64,000 nt of DNA from Diaporthe sp. PMI_573 (Eukaryota; Ascomycota; Sordariomycetes; Diaporthales; Diaporthaceae), in the NCBI GenBank assembly GCA_021399435.1, contig JAJTUP010000039.1, positions 62,001-126,000 on the forward strand, given 5' to 3'. The position numbers and the translations under genes are program-made. The notes below the pieces were generated by a model, which was not told where the DNA came from, made no database searches, and saw only the letters and a list, made by a program, of their open reading frames with translations. Below, piece after piece: positions 43,206 through 55,879 of this stretch. Position 1 is the first letter of the stretch. Every line of letters starts with the position of its first letter.

Positions 43206-45297
43206 TCAAGCTCTCTTCTTCATATAACACATCAGGCCCTTTTGTCTAGGGAACCAGCTGCCGGTAACCTCCCACTCCCTCCGTGGATCAACCAGCTGGA
43301 TCTCATAACGACCCACCAACGTAGCCACAATCTTATACACCTCCATGCTCGCCAAGTTCCTACCGATGCAGACTCTCGAACCTCCACCAAAGGTCAGGTC
43401 AGAAGCATTGTACAGCCTCAGCCGCTTCTGGAAGTCGTCGTCCGACTCAGCCGGGCGCCGGAGCCACCTCTCTGGGCGGAACTCGTCCGCGTCCTCGCCC
43501 CAGATGGACTGGTTGCGGCCCGCAACATATGGGTTGATGCCGACGGCCGTGTTGGGTGGGACGAAGGACCCGTCGGGCAGCGTGAGTCCGGAGGAGGGCA
43601 CGTAGCGCTCGAGGAGCATGCACACGCCGGGGTGCATTCTCATTGCTTCGCGAACGACGGCCTCAAGGTCTTGAGAGTTTCGCATGGATTAGTAAACCTC
43701 AGTGGTGACTAAAGGAGGATACGGATTATCCTCACGGGAGTGACTCACATGGTAGTGCACGAGCAGCATTGTACGGGGCCACCTTGCCAAGATCGGCGGC
43801 GACGATCTCAGCCTCCATCTTCTTGTATACCTCGGGGTGACGCAGGGCATAGTAGAATAATGCGCGAATCGTGATTGCCGTGGTGTCGGCTCCGGCCAGA
43901 AGATTCACCAGGAGGTATCCCATGATGATTCCGTCGTCGACGAGGTCTGGGTGGGTGTTCTTGGCGTTGAGGAAATGGTGCAGGAAGTCCGGGATCTTTT
44001 GGTTGAAATTGGGATCATTGTCTGAAGCCCTAGCAATGAGGTGTTCCGCTGTAATGAGAAAAATTTAGCAACATGTTCCCTTTCCTTCTCTTGTTTCCTT
44101 GTCTTTGACGTGGTTTGAGATCATCAATGTACCTGCAATGCGTGTGATGTTCCCGAGGTTCGGCGGACCGATGCGCATCACTGGGTTTTTATCCATCAGG
44201 AAGTCCAGGAAGGGCATCTGCCCGACCGCCGCGAAGTAATCCAGTGCCTTGTCTGCGATTTCGATGGTCTTGTCATGGTCGCGGCCAGTATCCATGTAGC
44301 CGAAACGCTCGCTGAAGGAAGCAGCGCCATTCATGTCCCATGAATCTAGAGTCAAATAGACCTGGTCAGCTTGGTGATAATTCTCAGTTATAGGTAAAGA
44401 AAAACGCAGCCGCTTACAGAAACCAATCCATTGGCCTAGATCGCACTCATATTTCTGATTGTCATTCATGAATCTGGTTTCGAGATGATCACAGAAATCG
44501 CCAATGACGTTATCCATCAGAGGCTCCAGGGTCAGGACACTGCCTTGTGAATAGTACTTTACTATCGGCCTCTTCATGCGCGCATGTTCTTCCTGATCCG
44601 TGGTGCTGAAGAGATGATAAGTGATCTTGCCCTGTGATGTGTTGTCAGTCAGTGCGTCGAACATGTTGCCGGTACGACAATGACCAGAGCCACATCATTC
44701 TATTCATCATTGTCCAGACGTGGTAAATTGAGACCGCGGCAAAATTAAACTTTGACGTACATTGATCACAGTGCTGTTGTTGTGGTAGAACTCTGTCTGC
44801 TCACCCCAGCCTTGTATTAGTGACCTCTTTGCGTTCTTGTCACTGGCACTTCAGAGAATCTCGCACCTTGCGCCACTTGCCATCGGTGCTGTAGAGCACT
44901 CTGGCCAACTCAGGAATGTCAAGATCCAATGTGTTAGGGCCTATGCGAAGGACAGGCCCATATTTCTCGTGAAGCTTCTTGATTTCGATATGGTAGTCAC
45001 CCCTTCGCACGAGAAGGAGGCGCCATAGATTCGTGTAACCTATCGCAGTTAGTATCCAAGGACGATCGCCCTGCATGCAACATGAAAGCAGAAAGCCCAT
45101 CCGATACAAAATAAAGCACTGGACTTACGAGCCAGCCATGGTCCAGGATATTTCCGTATAGGTGATCCTAGGTCGGACAGTAGAAGCCACGCCAGCAAAA
45201 TGAATACTGGAAAAACCAGAAGTGAACCAATTGCTGGCAACGGCTTCTTTACCAGCAGGTCTGTGCCTGCTTCAAGGATATTTGTCTTTGCATCCAT
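43206..45297 (-). CDS. Cytochrome P450 monooxygenase (pisatin demethylase-like group)
   Basis: Six exons on the minus strand (45297-45129, 45039-44867, 44796-44761, 44631-44133, 44048-43749, 43669-43206) encode 546 aa. An N-terminal membrane anchor (IGSLLVFPVFILLAWLLL) precedes the Pro-rich hinge RKYPGPW. The I-helix oxygen-binding motif is AGADTTAI, the ExxR pair lies in EAVVREAMR, PERW is the meander motif and the heme loop is FGGGSRVCIGRNLA with the ligand Cys near residue 491. The third exon has only 36 nt (TEFYHNNSTVIN) and is flanked by good splice sites; without it the B-C region is lost. GINPYVAGRNQSIWGEDADEF resembles CYP57/pisatin demethylase-like enzymes. The substrate is unknown. 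No biosynthetic core gene lies nearby, so detoxification is as likely as biosynthesis. Confidence 0.93.
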
Positions 45298-46398
45298 TGA
45301 GAAGATATAGAACCGAACGCAACGTTGTGAGGCTGCCGTTGAATCAAGAGAAAGCCAATCTATGGGCTCATCCTAGGTAAAGAATTGCATTCGGGGGAAT
45401 GCCATTGCTACGGAATGTAATAGCTGTCTTCCGAGTGGCAGCCCGCATGGAGAAGCTTTGGCGCGATACCACGTTAAATCCACAGGCCCACGAATGTCGA
45501 TACAACCCTCTAGCGTCACCATATGGGTGGGCACTTAGCCCACCAGCGGGTCCGGGGAGCCAGCATGCATCGCCTTGCATACTACATTAGGTAGTCGGTC
45601 TGGAAATCATGAGGATTTTAATAGGACGGCATTACGATGCATTTCGAGACCTTGCTGAATGCTGCTATCAACCACTCACAGTAACATATTGTGCAGGCAT
45701 ACGATCCACCAGAGCCCACTGACTCCTCAACTTGCCTACAAAATAGCCAGGCTTCTTGGAATAATTCCGACTCGGGTTAAACAATTATTCCGAAGCAAAT
45801 GGACGTCCAGTGAGTGGCATCGACAAGTCGAGTTGGCATGGAATAAGATGTCTCAATGGATTTAATGGGAATGAGCCATACGGATTTTGCCAGGCTTATT
45901 GATTCCAGGGAGTTTTTGGTCGGCAAGATCAAAGTGACAGGCCGCGCCTCGGTAATTGGCACAGCGGTCGATTATGTGAAGGAAATATGGAAACGTGACC
46001 GGGGTTCCCGGCGACATCCACTCAAATTCAGCCTGCAACGTGGAGGGGGTCCCCCTTGTATTCAAGCACGAGTAAGTAATGCATTCAACGGCGACAAGAT
46101 TACGAGAGAATGCGTAATTAAGTCTCCTCGGTAGTGGGCATCTTCTGCGCCTGCAGCTTTAGCTTTTCCCACATCGCAGACCGAATCGTAACGAAGTGAA
46201 GAACACACGGAAATATTTGAGTCAATCCCCCGATCGCAATGCTTTTCTCCGTCATTGATGGGTACGCTAGTCGGCAATTCCCTGACTGCAGGCTGTCTCT
46301 TTGAGTCTCGAGAAGGTCCCCAGATTTCCAACCACGCCACGTGGCGCCGACCAGTCTCTTGTCGTCCGACGCCGAAGACGGCAAGCTGACTGTCTACA
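45298..46398. other. Divergent intergenic region between P450 and rhodopsin-domain gene
   Basis: About 1.1 kb, promoters of both neighbours; no gene recognised. Confidence 0.6.
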
Positions 46399-47788
46399 AT
46401 GGCTATGGGAGGGAGAGGCCCTATGGCCGTCCTGTGGATGTGGATCATGTTGGCTCTGACGTTTCTGTGCATGGTCCTCCGTCTTTACACCCGAGTCTTC
46501 GTGATCCAGTCTCACGGCCCTGACGACCACGCCTACAATTTTGCCTTTGTGAGTGCATAAGCATTCTCTGCACTTTGAATCCTGCCTTTAGTCTCTTTTT
46601 GAACCAGATCTAATCCACCGCAGATCTGTTTGCTCTGCTACACCATCTTCATAACTATCGCCGCCGAACATGGCTTCGGCCAGAGCGCGTCGACGCTGGA
46701 TCCAAGCGCCCTCTCGAATGCGATTCTCTTCGAGGCCATCGGGCAGACGTTCGCGGTCATAGGGATGGCTGTTGCGAAATGGTCGCTAGGGCTGTTCCTC
46801 CTGCGAATCATCCACCTGAGGTTGCACAAGGTCATGATCTGGGTCGTCATGGCAGCACTCATGGGGGCCAGTATCTCTACGTGCTTTGTCTTCTGGCTAC
46901 AGTGCACGCCGCCGAGATATCTATGGGACCGCAGCATTTCGGGAGGATACTGCCAGGTAGACTCAACACCGGTCTCTTTGTTATTGTGTAGTAAGTTCGT
47001 TGGTCAAGATCACCGTTTAGAGAGCCCTGCTAATTCGTTCAAGTTCTGTGTGTTATTGCGGACTTCTTCTTCGCAATATCTCCATGGTTCTTTATTTGGA
47101 ACCTCCAGATGGGTCGGCGGGAAAAGATGGTGACTCTGATTAGCTTGAGTCTTGGAGTCATGTAAAAACTCTCTCCTGGCACGCCTTGGATTAAGATCAC
47201 TCGCAGTTACTGACGATGTGGCAACAGATCTGGAGCGTTTGGGATCAAGAGAACGATTGATGTGCCTCAGTTGTCAAGCCCCAACTACACAAGTTCGTTG
47301 ACAGGATCCCCCCCTCCCCATCTCGGCTGAAATCAACCTTTCGCTGACAATACTCGCGTCCTGCAGAGGACACGGTTGGCCTCATAATCTGGTCATCCGC
47401 CGAGATCGCCGTGACAATGATATGCATAGCCGTGCCCGTCTGCCGGCCACTCTATAATCGTTTCCTCGACAAATTTACATCTCGAGACACTGGCAGCTAC
47501 CAGAAGCAGAACGGCTCCGGCCAGGTCGGCGGCTTCGCGCTGCATACCTTCGGCGGGAGCACGTTATTGCCGCGGGGTGGGCCAGGGCGGCGGCCGAGCC
47601 TGGGGCAGCACAAGATGGGAGTCACCTCGACGTATGCCATGGCCATTCGCAACAGACAGGAGGAGAATTACAGCGATGAGGAGATACTGAGCGCCCAGGA
47701 GAGCCGATCCGAACAGACGAGTCAGAACGCGATCCGTGTTACGGCGGAGGTCAGTGTGACTAGGAGTAAAGTTCCGGAAGGGACATAA
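46399..47788 (+). CDS. Pth11-like seven-transmembrane rhodopsin-domain protein
   Basis: Five exons (46399-46548, 46624-46990, 47044-47161, 47228-47292, 47367-47788) join into 373 aa. Seven hydrophobic segments fit the fungal integral membrane rhodopsin-domain family. Visible landmarks are LRLYTRVFVIQSHGPDDHAY after TM1, AKWSLGLFLLRII in TM3, TPPRYLWDRSISGGYC in the extracellular loop, IADFFFAISPWFFIWNLQM and the basic NLQMGRREK turn after TM5, and a 110-residue hydrophilic C-terminal tail rich in Ser/Gln/Arg. The extracellular CFEM domain of true Pth11 is missing, as in many family members. Such proteins are candidate surface receptors; ligands are mostly unknown. Intron 3 has a weak donor (GTAAAA) and intron 4 GTTCGT, but both keep frame and homology. 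Confidence 0.9.
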
Positions 47789-48037
47789 TGTGATGTAGAC
47801 ATGAGATGGATGTCTATCGTCATTTTCCATTCGATCAGACATATACCAGACGTGTGGGAGGGACCTCGATAAGTTTCGATTGATTTAATATCCCCGAGTC
47901 ATCGGATCAGATACATTGCTAGACCTTAATAAGCGGTGCACCAAGAGAGACATCGGAATAGTCGTGGGTTTCAGTCCCCGACATGCCGTCTTCCTGTCAA
48001 GCGCGCGATGGGTAGTGGTTGATAGTCCCGACCACCT

Positions 48038-48547
48038 TCAGCCTTTCTTCGCCTTGGGATTCCCCTGCCCGATACCGCCCATGCCCACACCGGATATAAA
48101 AGCAGCCCTCATGCTGGCGCCAAGATAGACAAAAGGGATATTCCCCCAGTCAATGGCATTCCACCGGGCAAAGTTCCACGGCAGGTAGATATCCAGCCCC
48201 AGCTGCCTGACAGTCCAGAGGTGACCCAGGTCAGCGACCAGCAGCCCGAACAGCACGGTCTTCCAGACGCGTAGGTCCGATGTGGAGCGGAGGACGAGGG
48301 CCTCGTTCAGGGTGAAGAGCAGGTAAAGGTTCGCCAGCTGGGACAGGACGATGGAGGTGCCGGTGGGGATGGCGCCGGGAGCCGGCGCAGAGGCGGCGTG
48401 TGTTAGGAGGAGATATTCATCCTGGCGGAAGTGGGCGTAGAATGCGCCGACGAGGGCGGAGATGGGCTCTATGTAGAGAAAGAATAGGCGGTATAGCACT
48501 GGGAATTGGCTCACGCCCGTTTGTTGAAGCTGCTTTTGAGGAGCCAT
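48038..48547 (-). CDS. DUF7704-like small membrane protein
   Basis: Single exon, 169 aa. The start region LYRLFFLYIEPISALVGAFY, followed by HFRQDEYLLLTHAAS and four hydrophobic segments, fits the fungal DUF7704 family as I recall it. Typical of the family are the Trp-rich WTVRQLGLDIYLPWNFARWN loop near residue 125 and the C-terminal NIPFVYLGASMRAAF. Function is unknown; the EXPERA-like layout suggests an ER or other endomembrane protein. It ends in a small basic tail (NPKAKKG). It converges on the rhodopsin-domain gene. Confidence 0.82.
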   Translation of the reverse strand: MAPQKQLQQTGVSQFPVLYRLFFLYIEPISALVGAFYAHFRQDEYLLLTHAASAPAPGAIPTGTSIVLSQLANLYLLFTLNEALVLRSTSDLRVWKTVLFGLLVADLGHLWTVRQLGLDIYLPWNFARWNAIDWGNIPFVYLGASMRAAFISGVGMGGIGQGNPKAKKG

Positions 48548-49671
48548 GGCGGCGTACTTGGAGGAGAATTGGCCCTGTAGATTCCCTAAAGCGTGCTCTC
48601 AGCTTGAACTCTCCCTCCTTTTCGTGATATTCACGTGTGAAGGTCCCCCGGCGTTGTCTGTGTTCAGGTTGTGAAGCATCACTGCAGTGAGGTGAGGTCG
48701 AAGCTCTCCACACTGATGGCGCCAACTCGTTTCAGGAACGGTTAAACGGCTGTGAGTTCAGGCCCACTTCCTCGGGGCAGGGGTATCCCGAGGGCGATCT
48801 GTCCCTTGGCTCCGAACGTAGAACAACTCCCCCAACACCAACAACAAATTTGCTCATGATCTCGGTCTAACTTGGGATTGTGTGCTTGACGATGTAGCCG
48901 GCCTCGAGCCGGTCTTGCGCCGCATCGATCCCTCAGGCTTGATTGTTGGCCGTCATGAGCTTGGCCTCGGGATGTCGGGCCCATGCTGAGTCAAGCATTT
49001 CAGGCTGTCCTGGGTGAAGGTGCAGCAGATGGCACACCTCACTGAGCTCAGCCATATAACCAAGATCTCCAAAACAATGACATTGCGGCAGATGGTCTTG
49101 ATAAAATCACTTGGGATGGGCTCCGATATTTCTGTTTCCGTACCATGAGCCAGTGAGGCTCTGCTTGGAAACAACGGGTTGTTCGATTTGAGAGGATCTC
49201 GTGGACCCCTGAATTCCTCAAACACCAAGACACGCCCTAACCACGGTCGTGGCCAGGGGTCACTGCACTAGCACCCCGTCTGATCGTCGTCCCAAAACAC
49301 CGGCCCAGAGCCGACATTGGCGTTTGAGCCTGGTTTGAACGACACCTCGACATTTGTTCTCTGCTTTTCCTTGACATTGACTTCGTCCCTGTTGTGGTTT
49401 ATCTCGAAGGTCTGACAGCCTTGAAGAAATTCACAGCCTAAAGGTTGATATTAATCACTGATACTCGGAACGCACGACCTTCTTGACGGCATTAGGAAGA
49501 AGAACGCCTGGTGCATCATCTCCATCCGAGCTCAAGCGGACGAACACTTCTTTCTGGCTCTACACGTCGGTCAGGACCCGGCGTTGTATCGTCGAAACGG
49601 AACTCACGGGGCCGTAATAGTGCGCTGCACATCATTCCTGCCTGCACCGTCCCATCACACCCGAGCCCGGC
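48548..49671. other. Intergenic region upstream of ASST-like gene
   Basis: No gene clearly seen. No plus-strand ATG occurs between about 49150 and 49672, so the missing first exon of the downstream gene, if it exists, is not obvious here. Confidence 0.5.
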
Positions 49672-51826
49672 ATGGTTAAACGACCGCGTCCGCTCATCGA
49701 GTACTGGCCGGGGTACGGGAGGCTTCCGTTCTACTACTCCGTGAGTATATCCGGCCTCATTCCCCATAGCGCGCTTGTCCAAGTTGATTCTGACAAGATG
49801 GTCTGAAGCGCCCTGACCTCAGGCCCCCACGCCTGAACATCCTCACCGCTGACCCCGAGCGGGCTACGCCGGGCTATATTTTCGTCTCGCCATCTTTCAG
49901 CAGTCCATACCGACCAGACTCGGGCCCGTACATATTCGATACGAAGGGCGTAAGCTTGACTTTCCTAGATCTCATCCACTTCCTCCCCGGATGGTTCCAC
50001 CCTCATTATATCTATCACCTAGACATATTGGTTCATGCTGACACTTGCTTCAGAACCTGGTATGGTCCGGCATCATCGCCGCTGGAGGCGCAGGCAGCAC
50101 AGATGTGCATGGCCTGTACGTCTGCCAGTACCGTAACGAGCCCCATCTGTGCTTCTGGCGAGGCCAACAGCGAGGGACCCACGGCGGCGGCATGGGCGTG
50201 ATCATGGACTCATCCTACAACATCGTGCGCACTGTGACTTCCATCGACTCATCCGGTGTCGACTTCCACGAGTTCCTATTGACAGCCGACAACACGGCGC
50301 TAATCACCACGTACCCACCAAAGTTTATCGACAGGGTGTGGACCTTGGACTCATGTTTTGAAGATATTCCCCTGTACACTGACGACGGACGGGTCCCCTT
50401 TGAGTGGTGTGCATCGGATCACTTGGACTTGAACGAGAATACCAGTCGCAATGATTTCATCGCAGCTCAGAAGGGTCAGACCCCGGACCGAGCATGGGAC
50501 CCCGTACACCTCAACAGCGTGGACAAGACGGCCGGAGGTGACTACCTGATCTCGGCGCGCCACCTTGACTCCATCATGCTTGTCTCGCACCTCGACGGGA
50601 GCATCATCTGGCGTCTTGGGGGAGCAAAGTCGTCCTTTAAGCTCGAAGGCTTCAACTTCACGCGGCAGCACGATGCCAGGTTCTTATCTTACATCAATGG
50701 CTCAGACATGATCATATCGCTGTTCAACAACGGAAATGACGGTACAACCCTCAAAGGCAACCCGTCCAGGGCCTTGGTCCTGGAGCTCGACATGCAGAGC
50801 ATGTCGGCCAGACAAATATCCGAGTACGGCCGGGTTCCCGCAGGGGCAGCTGGGTTCAATGGCACAGAGCTGGACGACAGGCGTTACGTCGACTCCAACG
50901 GCATGGGAAACGTTCAGCTCCTCTCCAACGGCCACGTCCTGACCCACTTCGGCCGCCACGGCGCCATCGCCGAGTACCCGCCCGAAGGCGACAGCGACCC
51001 CGTTTTCTTCGCCAACCTGCTACCGGTACAGCAGACGCCCGACCCTCCATCAGAGGCACTGTCATGGAGCGCAAATAACTACCGTGCCTTCCTCCTCCCG
51101 CTGGCCAACAACACCAACATCACCACCGACCCCTCAAACACCAACACAACCGCCCCATTACAATGGGAGGGCAAGCCGAACACCCGCCCAGATCTCTGGG
51201 CCTACGCCCGCACCCCAAGTACCCTGATGACAATGTACGCCTCCTGGAACGGCGACACCCGCGCCGCGACCTACCGCTTCCACGTCTCCATCCTCGAGTC
51301 GGAGGTGGCGCGGCTGCACGACCCGCTCAGGCCCCCGCCCGACGAGGACTTCCAGTGGGCGGGGGACTGGCCGCGTACGGGTTTCGAGACGAACATGACC
51401 GTCGGCGGGGCACGGCCCTGGGCGTTCGCTGAGGCGCTCGACGCCGAGGGGCGGTCGCTTGCTAATAGTTCCAAGGTGCGCACTTACTTCCCGGCCAAGG
51501 AGGACTGGAAGACTTGTGGGAGGTGGCAGTGTTTCCCTGAGATCCTGGGGGATGCGGACGTCCTCCCGCTTGTGGGCGGGCTGGGCGAGCCTGACCGTCC
51601 TCCTGTTGGTGGAAGTGATGGCCAGACGCCTGGGGTGGTAGGCGCGGGAGGTGTTGGGCTGGGAGTAGTTGGGCTTGTGGAGCACGTCTTTGCGCTGCTC
51701 GGGCTGGGCCTTTGTGTATGGTTGGTTTGGAGCCGAGTCGCTTGTCGGGGGCGCGGCCCGGGTTGGATGGCTTCGACGAGGGGGTATAGGCGTGTTGGGA
51801 AGGATGAGAACGAGGTGGTGGTTTAG
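49672..51826 (+). CDS. Arylsulfotransferase (ASST)-family protein; 5' end uncertain
   Basis: Two exons are secure: 49823-49949 (PPRLNILTADPERATPGYIF, DSGPYIFDTKG) and 50054-51826. They carry beta-propeller blocks of fungal ASST-like proteins: NLVWSG, RGTHGGGMGVIMDSSYNIV, DFHEFLLTADNTALITTY, LNSVDKTAGGDYLISARHLD, SIIWRLGG and FTRQHDARFLS. A C-terminal membrane segment (VFALLGLGLCVWLVW) and a basic tail follow, so the protein is membrane-anchored. The 5' exon is unresolved. One option is 49672-49712 with donor GTACGG; another ends at 49740 (GTGAGT donor) in a frame with no ATG. No signal peptide is visible in either. Known ASST enzymes move sulfate between phenols; whether fungal members do so is not established. 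Confidence 0.8.
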
Positions 51827-53784
51827 AAGGCGCGGTTCACGTGGCACTCCTATTCACGGGATGGGTATTGTTGGCTCGTGCCCAACCAGGCGTTCAGGGG
51901 CACTTTAGAGCTCGTGGGGGATTATCAAGTCGCTTTACCAATACCATTTACGTTTACTTTCGTACTGACATCCGGGACACGAAGCGTGCAGAGAAGAGCG
52001 TGGGCGGTTAATCGTTTACGCGGTGGCATGACCCTGGATGGGAGTCCTCCCGTCTAGAGAGTCTCCCGGATCTCATGCTATTTGTGACATTGAAGTCTCC
52101 TCATTTGCTACTGGTCAGTCACTCGTCGGCATCGAATTCCTTGTTTGAGACAGTCAATGCTTTGTTCAGTGAGGAAGGGCTGAAGTGATATCCTGTCCTT
52201 TCTGGCCATGTTTGGCGTATTGAAGATCATGAATGACAAGTCTCGTATGTCTGTGCCCTGAGAATCCAGTGATGGCTCTCGCAACGGAGTCCTTCAGCCC
52301 AGGGGTTCCAGAACAATATTAAAGAGAAGATAGACTGGGCTTGACCCACAACCGTAGATTTATTAAGATACATATGCGGACCCTCTTGAGTGCATAAATG
52401 TAACTATATTATCAACTGTCAAGCATGTGAGCAGCCGGGACGACGGGCAGGTGCAGAAAGTCTTATAATGGTATAGGGGCCATGATGGCGGGACTCTGGT
52501 AGCGCCGCCTTGTGAGAGCAGGAAGCTGTGGCTTGAACACTTGCTGCGCCGTGCAAGCAAGCGATTGCAATTTAGAATACGGTAGGGCATCATGATCTTG
52601 TGGGTTCTGTTCCTGCCGAAGCGAAGGAATGCTTCAAAGCATGCGGGGTTGCACGTTTCTGGCAAGGAACCTTGAAAGTGTAGTGGGAGGGACCCACACG
52701 GAAGCGCCCTCATCAACCACGGTGTGCGTGTGCTTGCTCGGCACTGTCCCCAGGCGGCCAGCGACTCGGATGGTTCTCCATATCCCTATTTTTTTTCACT
52801 TGCCGACTTGGAAGACGTATTGCCAGTCTAGCGCACTTCATTATAGAAATGTATCTTGGGAAGCAGAGGAAAGGAGACCCGACATATTCAGCCGTGCCGT
52901 GTCGCTACCGAGAGACGAAAAAGTTAAGTCGGAAAATGGGCGCATGTTCAATGCTACATCGGTGAATCAGAACTCAAATTCGATCTGTCGTACAAGCGGA
53001 AAGTGATACGTGTATTGACGAAACCCACCTCTGTCCTTGGCTGTATATGTACCACAGTAGAGACACAAGCCCAGTCCTACTGTAGACGTCGACCACATTG
53101 ACATCGTATACACCACCTCATATAGCTCGTCATGGATATCGTCGTTCTCTGACATGTTCCGCCCGCAACCAGTCGTTGCGCCCAATGCGACGGTGTGTCC
53201 CGTGCGGACGAGCTCTTTGGCCACCACGGCAGCCACAGGCCAAACAAAGGAACGGTGGGGCCACTTCAAATGACACAGTATGCATTTTAAACGGTGATTA
53301 CTACCCTAAACCACCGCCACTGTCACCATATCCCTGCAACAACTGTCGACCCCTGCCAGCTCCTTCGCCCAGGATCTGCTTCAGGACTAGATTTTCAACC
53401 CCTGACCGGGGGAAGGCTCCCGGTCTGAACCGCAATCGAGAGCTCAGATATCACCACGTCTTGAACTTCCTTCTCGCCTAGGGAGCTCTGATGAGAGCCT
53501 CGGAGTCCGCTTCTTCCCGTTATACACTGAACCCACCCTTTTCCAGTCTCATCAAATCGACGGAGAGACTCATAGCCCATATAGTCCGTTTCCGGAGCGG
53601 GACGCTGTCCTCTGCTGGAACTCACGACACGTGGTGATACGGCCATGGGATGACCACCGCACGTCAGACACCACGAGCTTAACGTCCTTCGAAACAAGAC
53701 TCAGACCCAGTCCGCGCCTGAGCATCCTTCCGTCCCACTCAATAACCCTGCCCTGGTAGTTCGCAACCCGGTTGATCGCCCAAA
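51827..53784. other. Long intergenic region
   Basis: Almost 2 kb with scattered open frames under 130 codons on both strands and no recognisable domain; no gene supported. Confidence 0.55.
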
Positions 53785-54769
53785 ATGCCCGGTTCTGAGA
53801 GCGGGACACCAATCCTGGTGCGGGATGGCACGAACATCGACAGGAGGCAATGCAGACGTGTCGTCCCAATGAAGGTATTAGTGCTTGGCCTCTGCCGCAC
53901 AGGGACAACATGTAAGTCCCCGATCAAGATCGAATACCAAGCCATGTTATCAGCCCCGAGCGACTGACACTGTCGTCCTTCAGCCGTCCGAACGGCTTTG
54001 AGGTCGCTGGGGTATCTTGAAACATATCACATGCGGGCAGCCAGCACCGAGACACCACGTGACTGCGAGCTGTGGATGCAGGCTATCAAGGCCAAGTGGG
54101 ACGGCGAGGGCAAGTTCGAAAAGGAGGACTGGGACCAGCTGCTCGGCCACTGCCAGGCCGTGTGCGATCTGCCCGCCGCCGCGTTCGCCCCGGAGCTGAT
54201 AGCTGCGTACCCCAATGCCAAGGTGATCCTCACGATGCGTGACCCGGAGTCGTGGCACAAGTAAGTCTCCCCACACTGCCCACTGGGTTTCTCTTCAACC
54301 TTTCCTGCTGACAACGTTCCCTAGATCCACGGCCAAAACCATATACCAGGGCATCAATGACCCGACCTCCCAAGTCGTCTCACACTTCGACTGGGCCTTC
54401 TCACTCTACCGCCCCATGCTGTTGGCGCTCTGGGACCGGCTGTTCGAGGGCGACTTTGAGAACCGCGGCGTCGAGGTCTTCAAGAAGCACTACGACCAAG
54501 TCCGGGAGCTCGTGCCGCAGGACCGCCTGCTCGAGTACGACGTGAGCCACGGCTGGGGACCCCTCTGCGAGTTCCTGGGCGAGGACGCCCCCCAGGCTCC
54601 ATTCCCCTTCACCAACAGCATTAGTGATTTCCAGAGGGGGTTCCGGGGCCAAAACACCCGCAAGATCAGGGGTGCGATCATCAAGGCTGTCTTGCTGGTG
54701 CTCGCCATGGCAACCATCTGGATGAGTTTTGGGTACATTGCGAAATGGACTAATGACATTGGGATGTGA
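53785..54769 (+). CDS. PAPS-type sulfotransferase family protein with C-terminal membrane anchor
   Basis: Three exons (53785-53911, 53984-54260, 54325-54769) encode 282 aa. MKVLVLGLCRTGTTSVRTAL contains the 5'-phosphosulfate-binding loop (RTGTTS), split by intron 1 inside the second Thr/Ser codons. VILTMRDPESWHKSTAKTIY carries the Arg and Ser that bind the 3'-phosphate. YDVSHGWGPLCEFLG and the PFPFTNS region are typical of the fungal P-loop sulfotransferase family (Sulfotransfer_4). A hydrophobic segment near the end (IIKAVLLVLAMATIWMSFGY) predicts a tail anchor. The start at 53785 adds 28 residues before MKVLVLGL; a start at 53869 is also possible. Many fungal members lack a demonstrated activity. 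Confidence 0.88.
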
Positions 54770-55879
54770 GGGTTCTCGTTGATATTACAGCTTGTCGACG
54801 GCGACGGATGGACTCAGATGGGATGCCGTGAGCGAATCACGGCCACGTGAGATTCTAATGCCCTTCATGAGGGCGGTAAGGAGTGAAACGATATCGGGCA
54901 TGAGAGCCTGGGAGGGCTTTTCTAAGACTCTGTTGGGGACACGGAGGGTGCAGCCCATACTTGACGACCACTGGTAGAGGCACGAGTCGAGCCTCGTTTT
55001 TCATGCAGGGACTAATTCGCAGCTGGGAAGGTGTATGGGCGTATTCGGTACAAAGTATCCGGGCAGCGTTGTTTTTAGGATTCCATTCTTTGGCTATTTA
55101 TAGTATATGCAAATGTAGTGTAAGTTCTATATTGATGAACGATGGACCTACCCACCCGGCCTCGATCGATTTTATAAAGCTTTGGTCGTATGGCCTGAGC
55201 TGTTAGCCTCGATGTTTTTATCCTAACTGCCCCTCAGGGTGAAATTGGACACTGTCGGTGCTCGGAACTCACACAGCAGGGACAACCGTAGCAATTGAAG
55301 CGTCGCAGATAAAATCAAGGAGACCGCAGGGCGAGTCTCTAGTGCTGCTGTGGCTGTAGACGTTCCGGAGCGTCCCGTTCGGCTCCGTGCTGTTGAACAA
55401 CTTTATTTCCCAATCCGATTCGTTCCTACGAGCCTGCTGACTGGAACGGAATGAACAGCATTCTTGTGCTTGGAAGCAACTCAATCGTCTGGACCGGGCG
55501 TCTTTGGAAACTACCAAATTAAGATCGTGGTCATTGCAAGTGTGTTAGGGTAGTCAATCCATGGACTCGCATTCCCGACCATGGAATGTTTCTGGTAGAT
55601 ACCAAGAAGCACAAAGAGCTAATGGTTGAAAGGCCGGTATGGTATTTTTATCTTCTATCACAAGGGAAATAGAGTGACTTAAGCCCCATCCGGGCCCACA
55701 ACAATCCTTTCAGCGTAATTACCGAAAAGTTGTCTCGTCCTTCTTTTTTTACCCCAGTGGCCAGAAACTCGGTCACGAAGTAGTTACCTGAATTGACTAG
55801 ATTCTACTGATCGCTTCAAATTCACAATTTACTGATTCGTGTCTGACAATTTCAATAATCTCTGGTAATCACTTGCAAC
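54770..55879. other. Intergenic region
   Basis: No gene recognised; AT-rich toward the kinase-like gene start. Confidence 0.6.
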
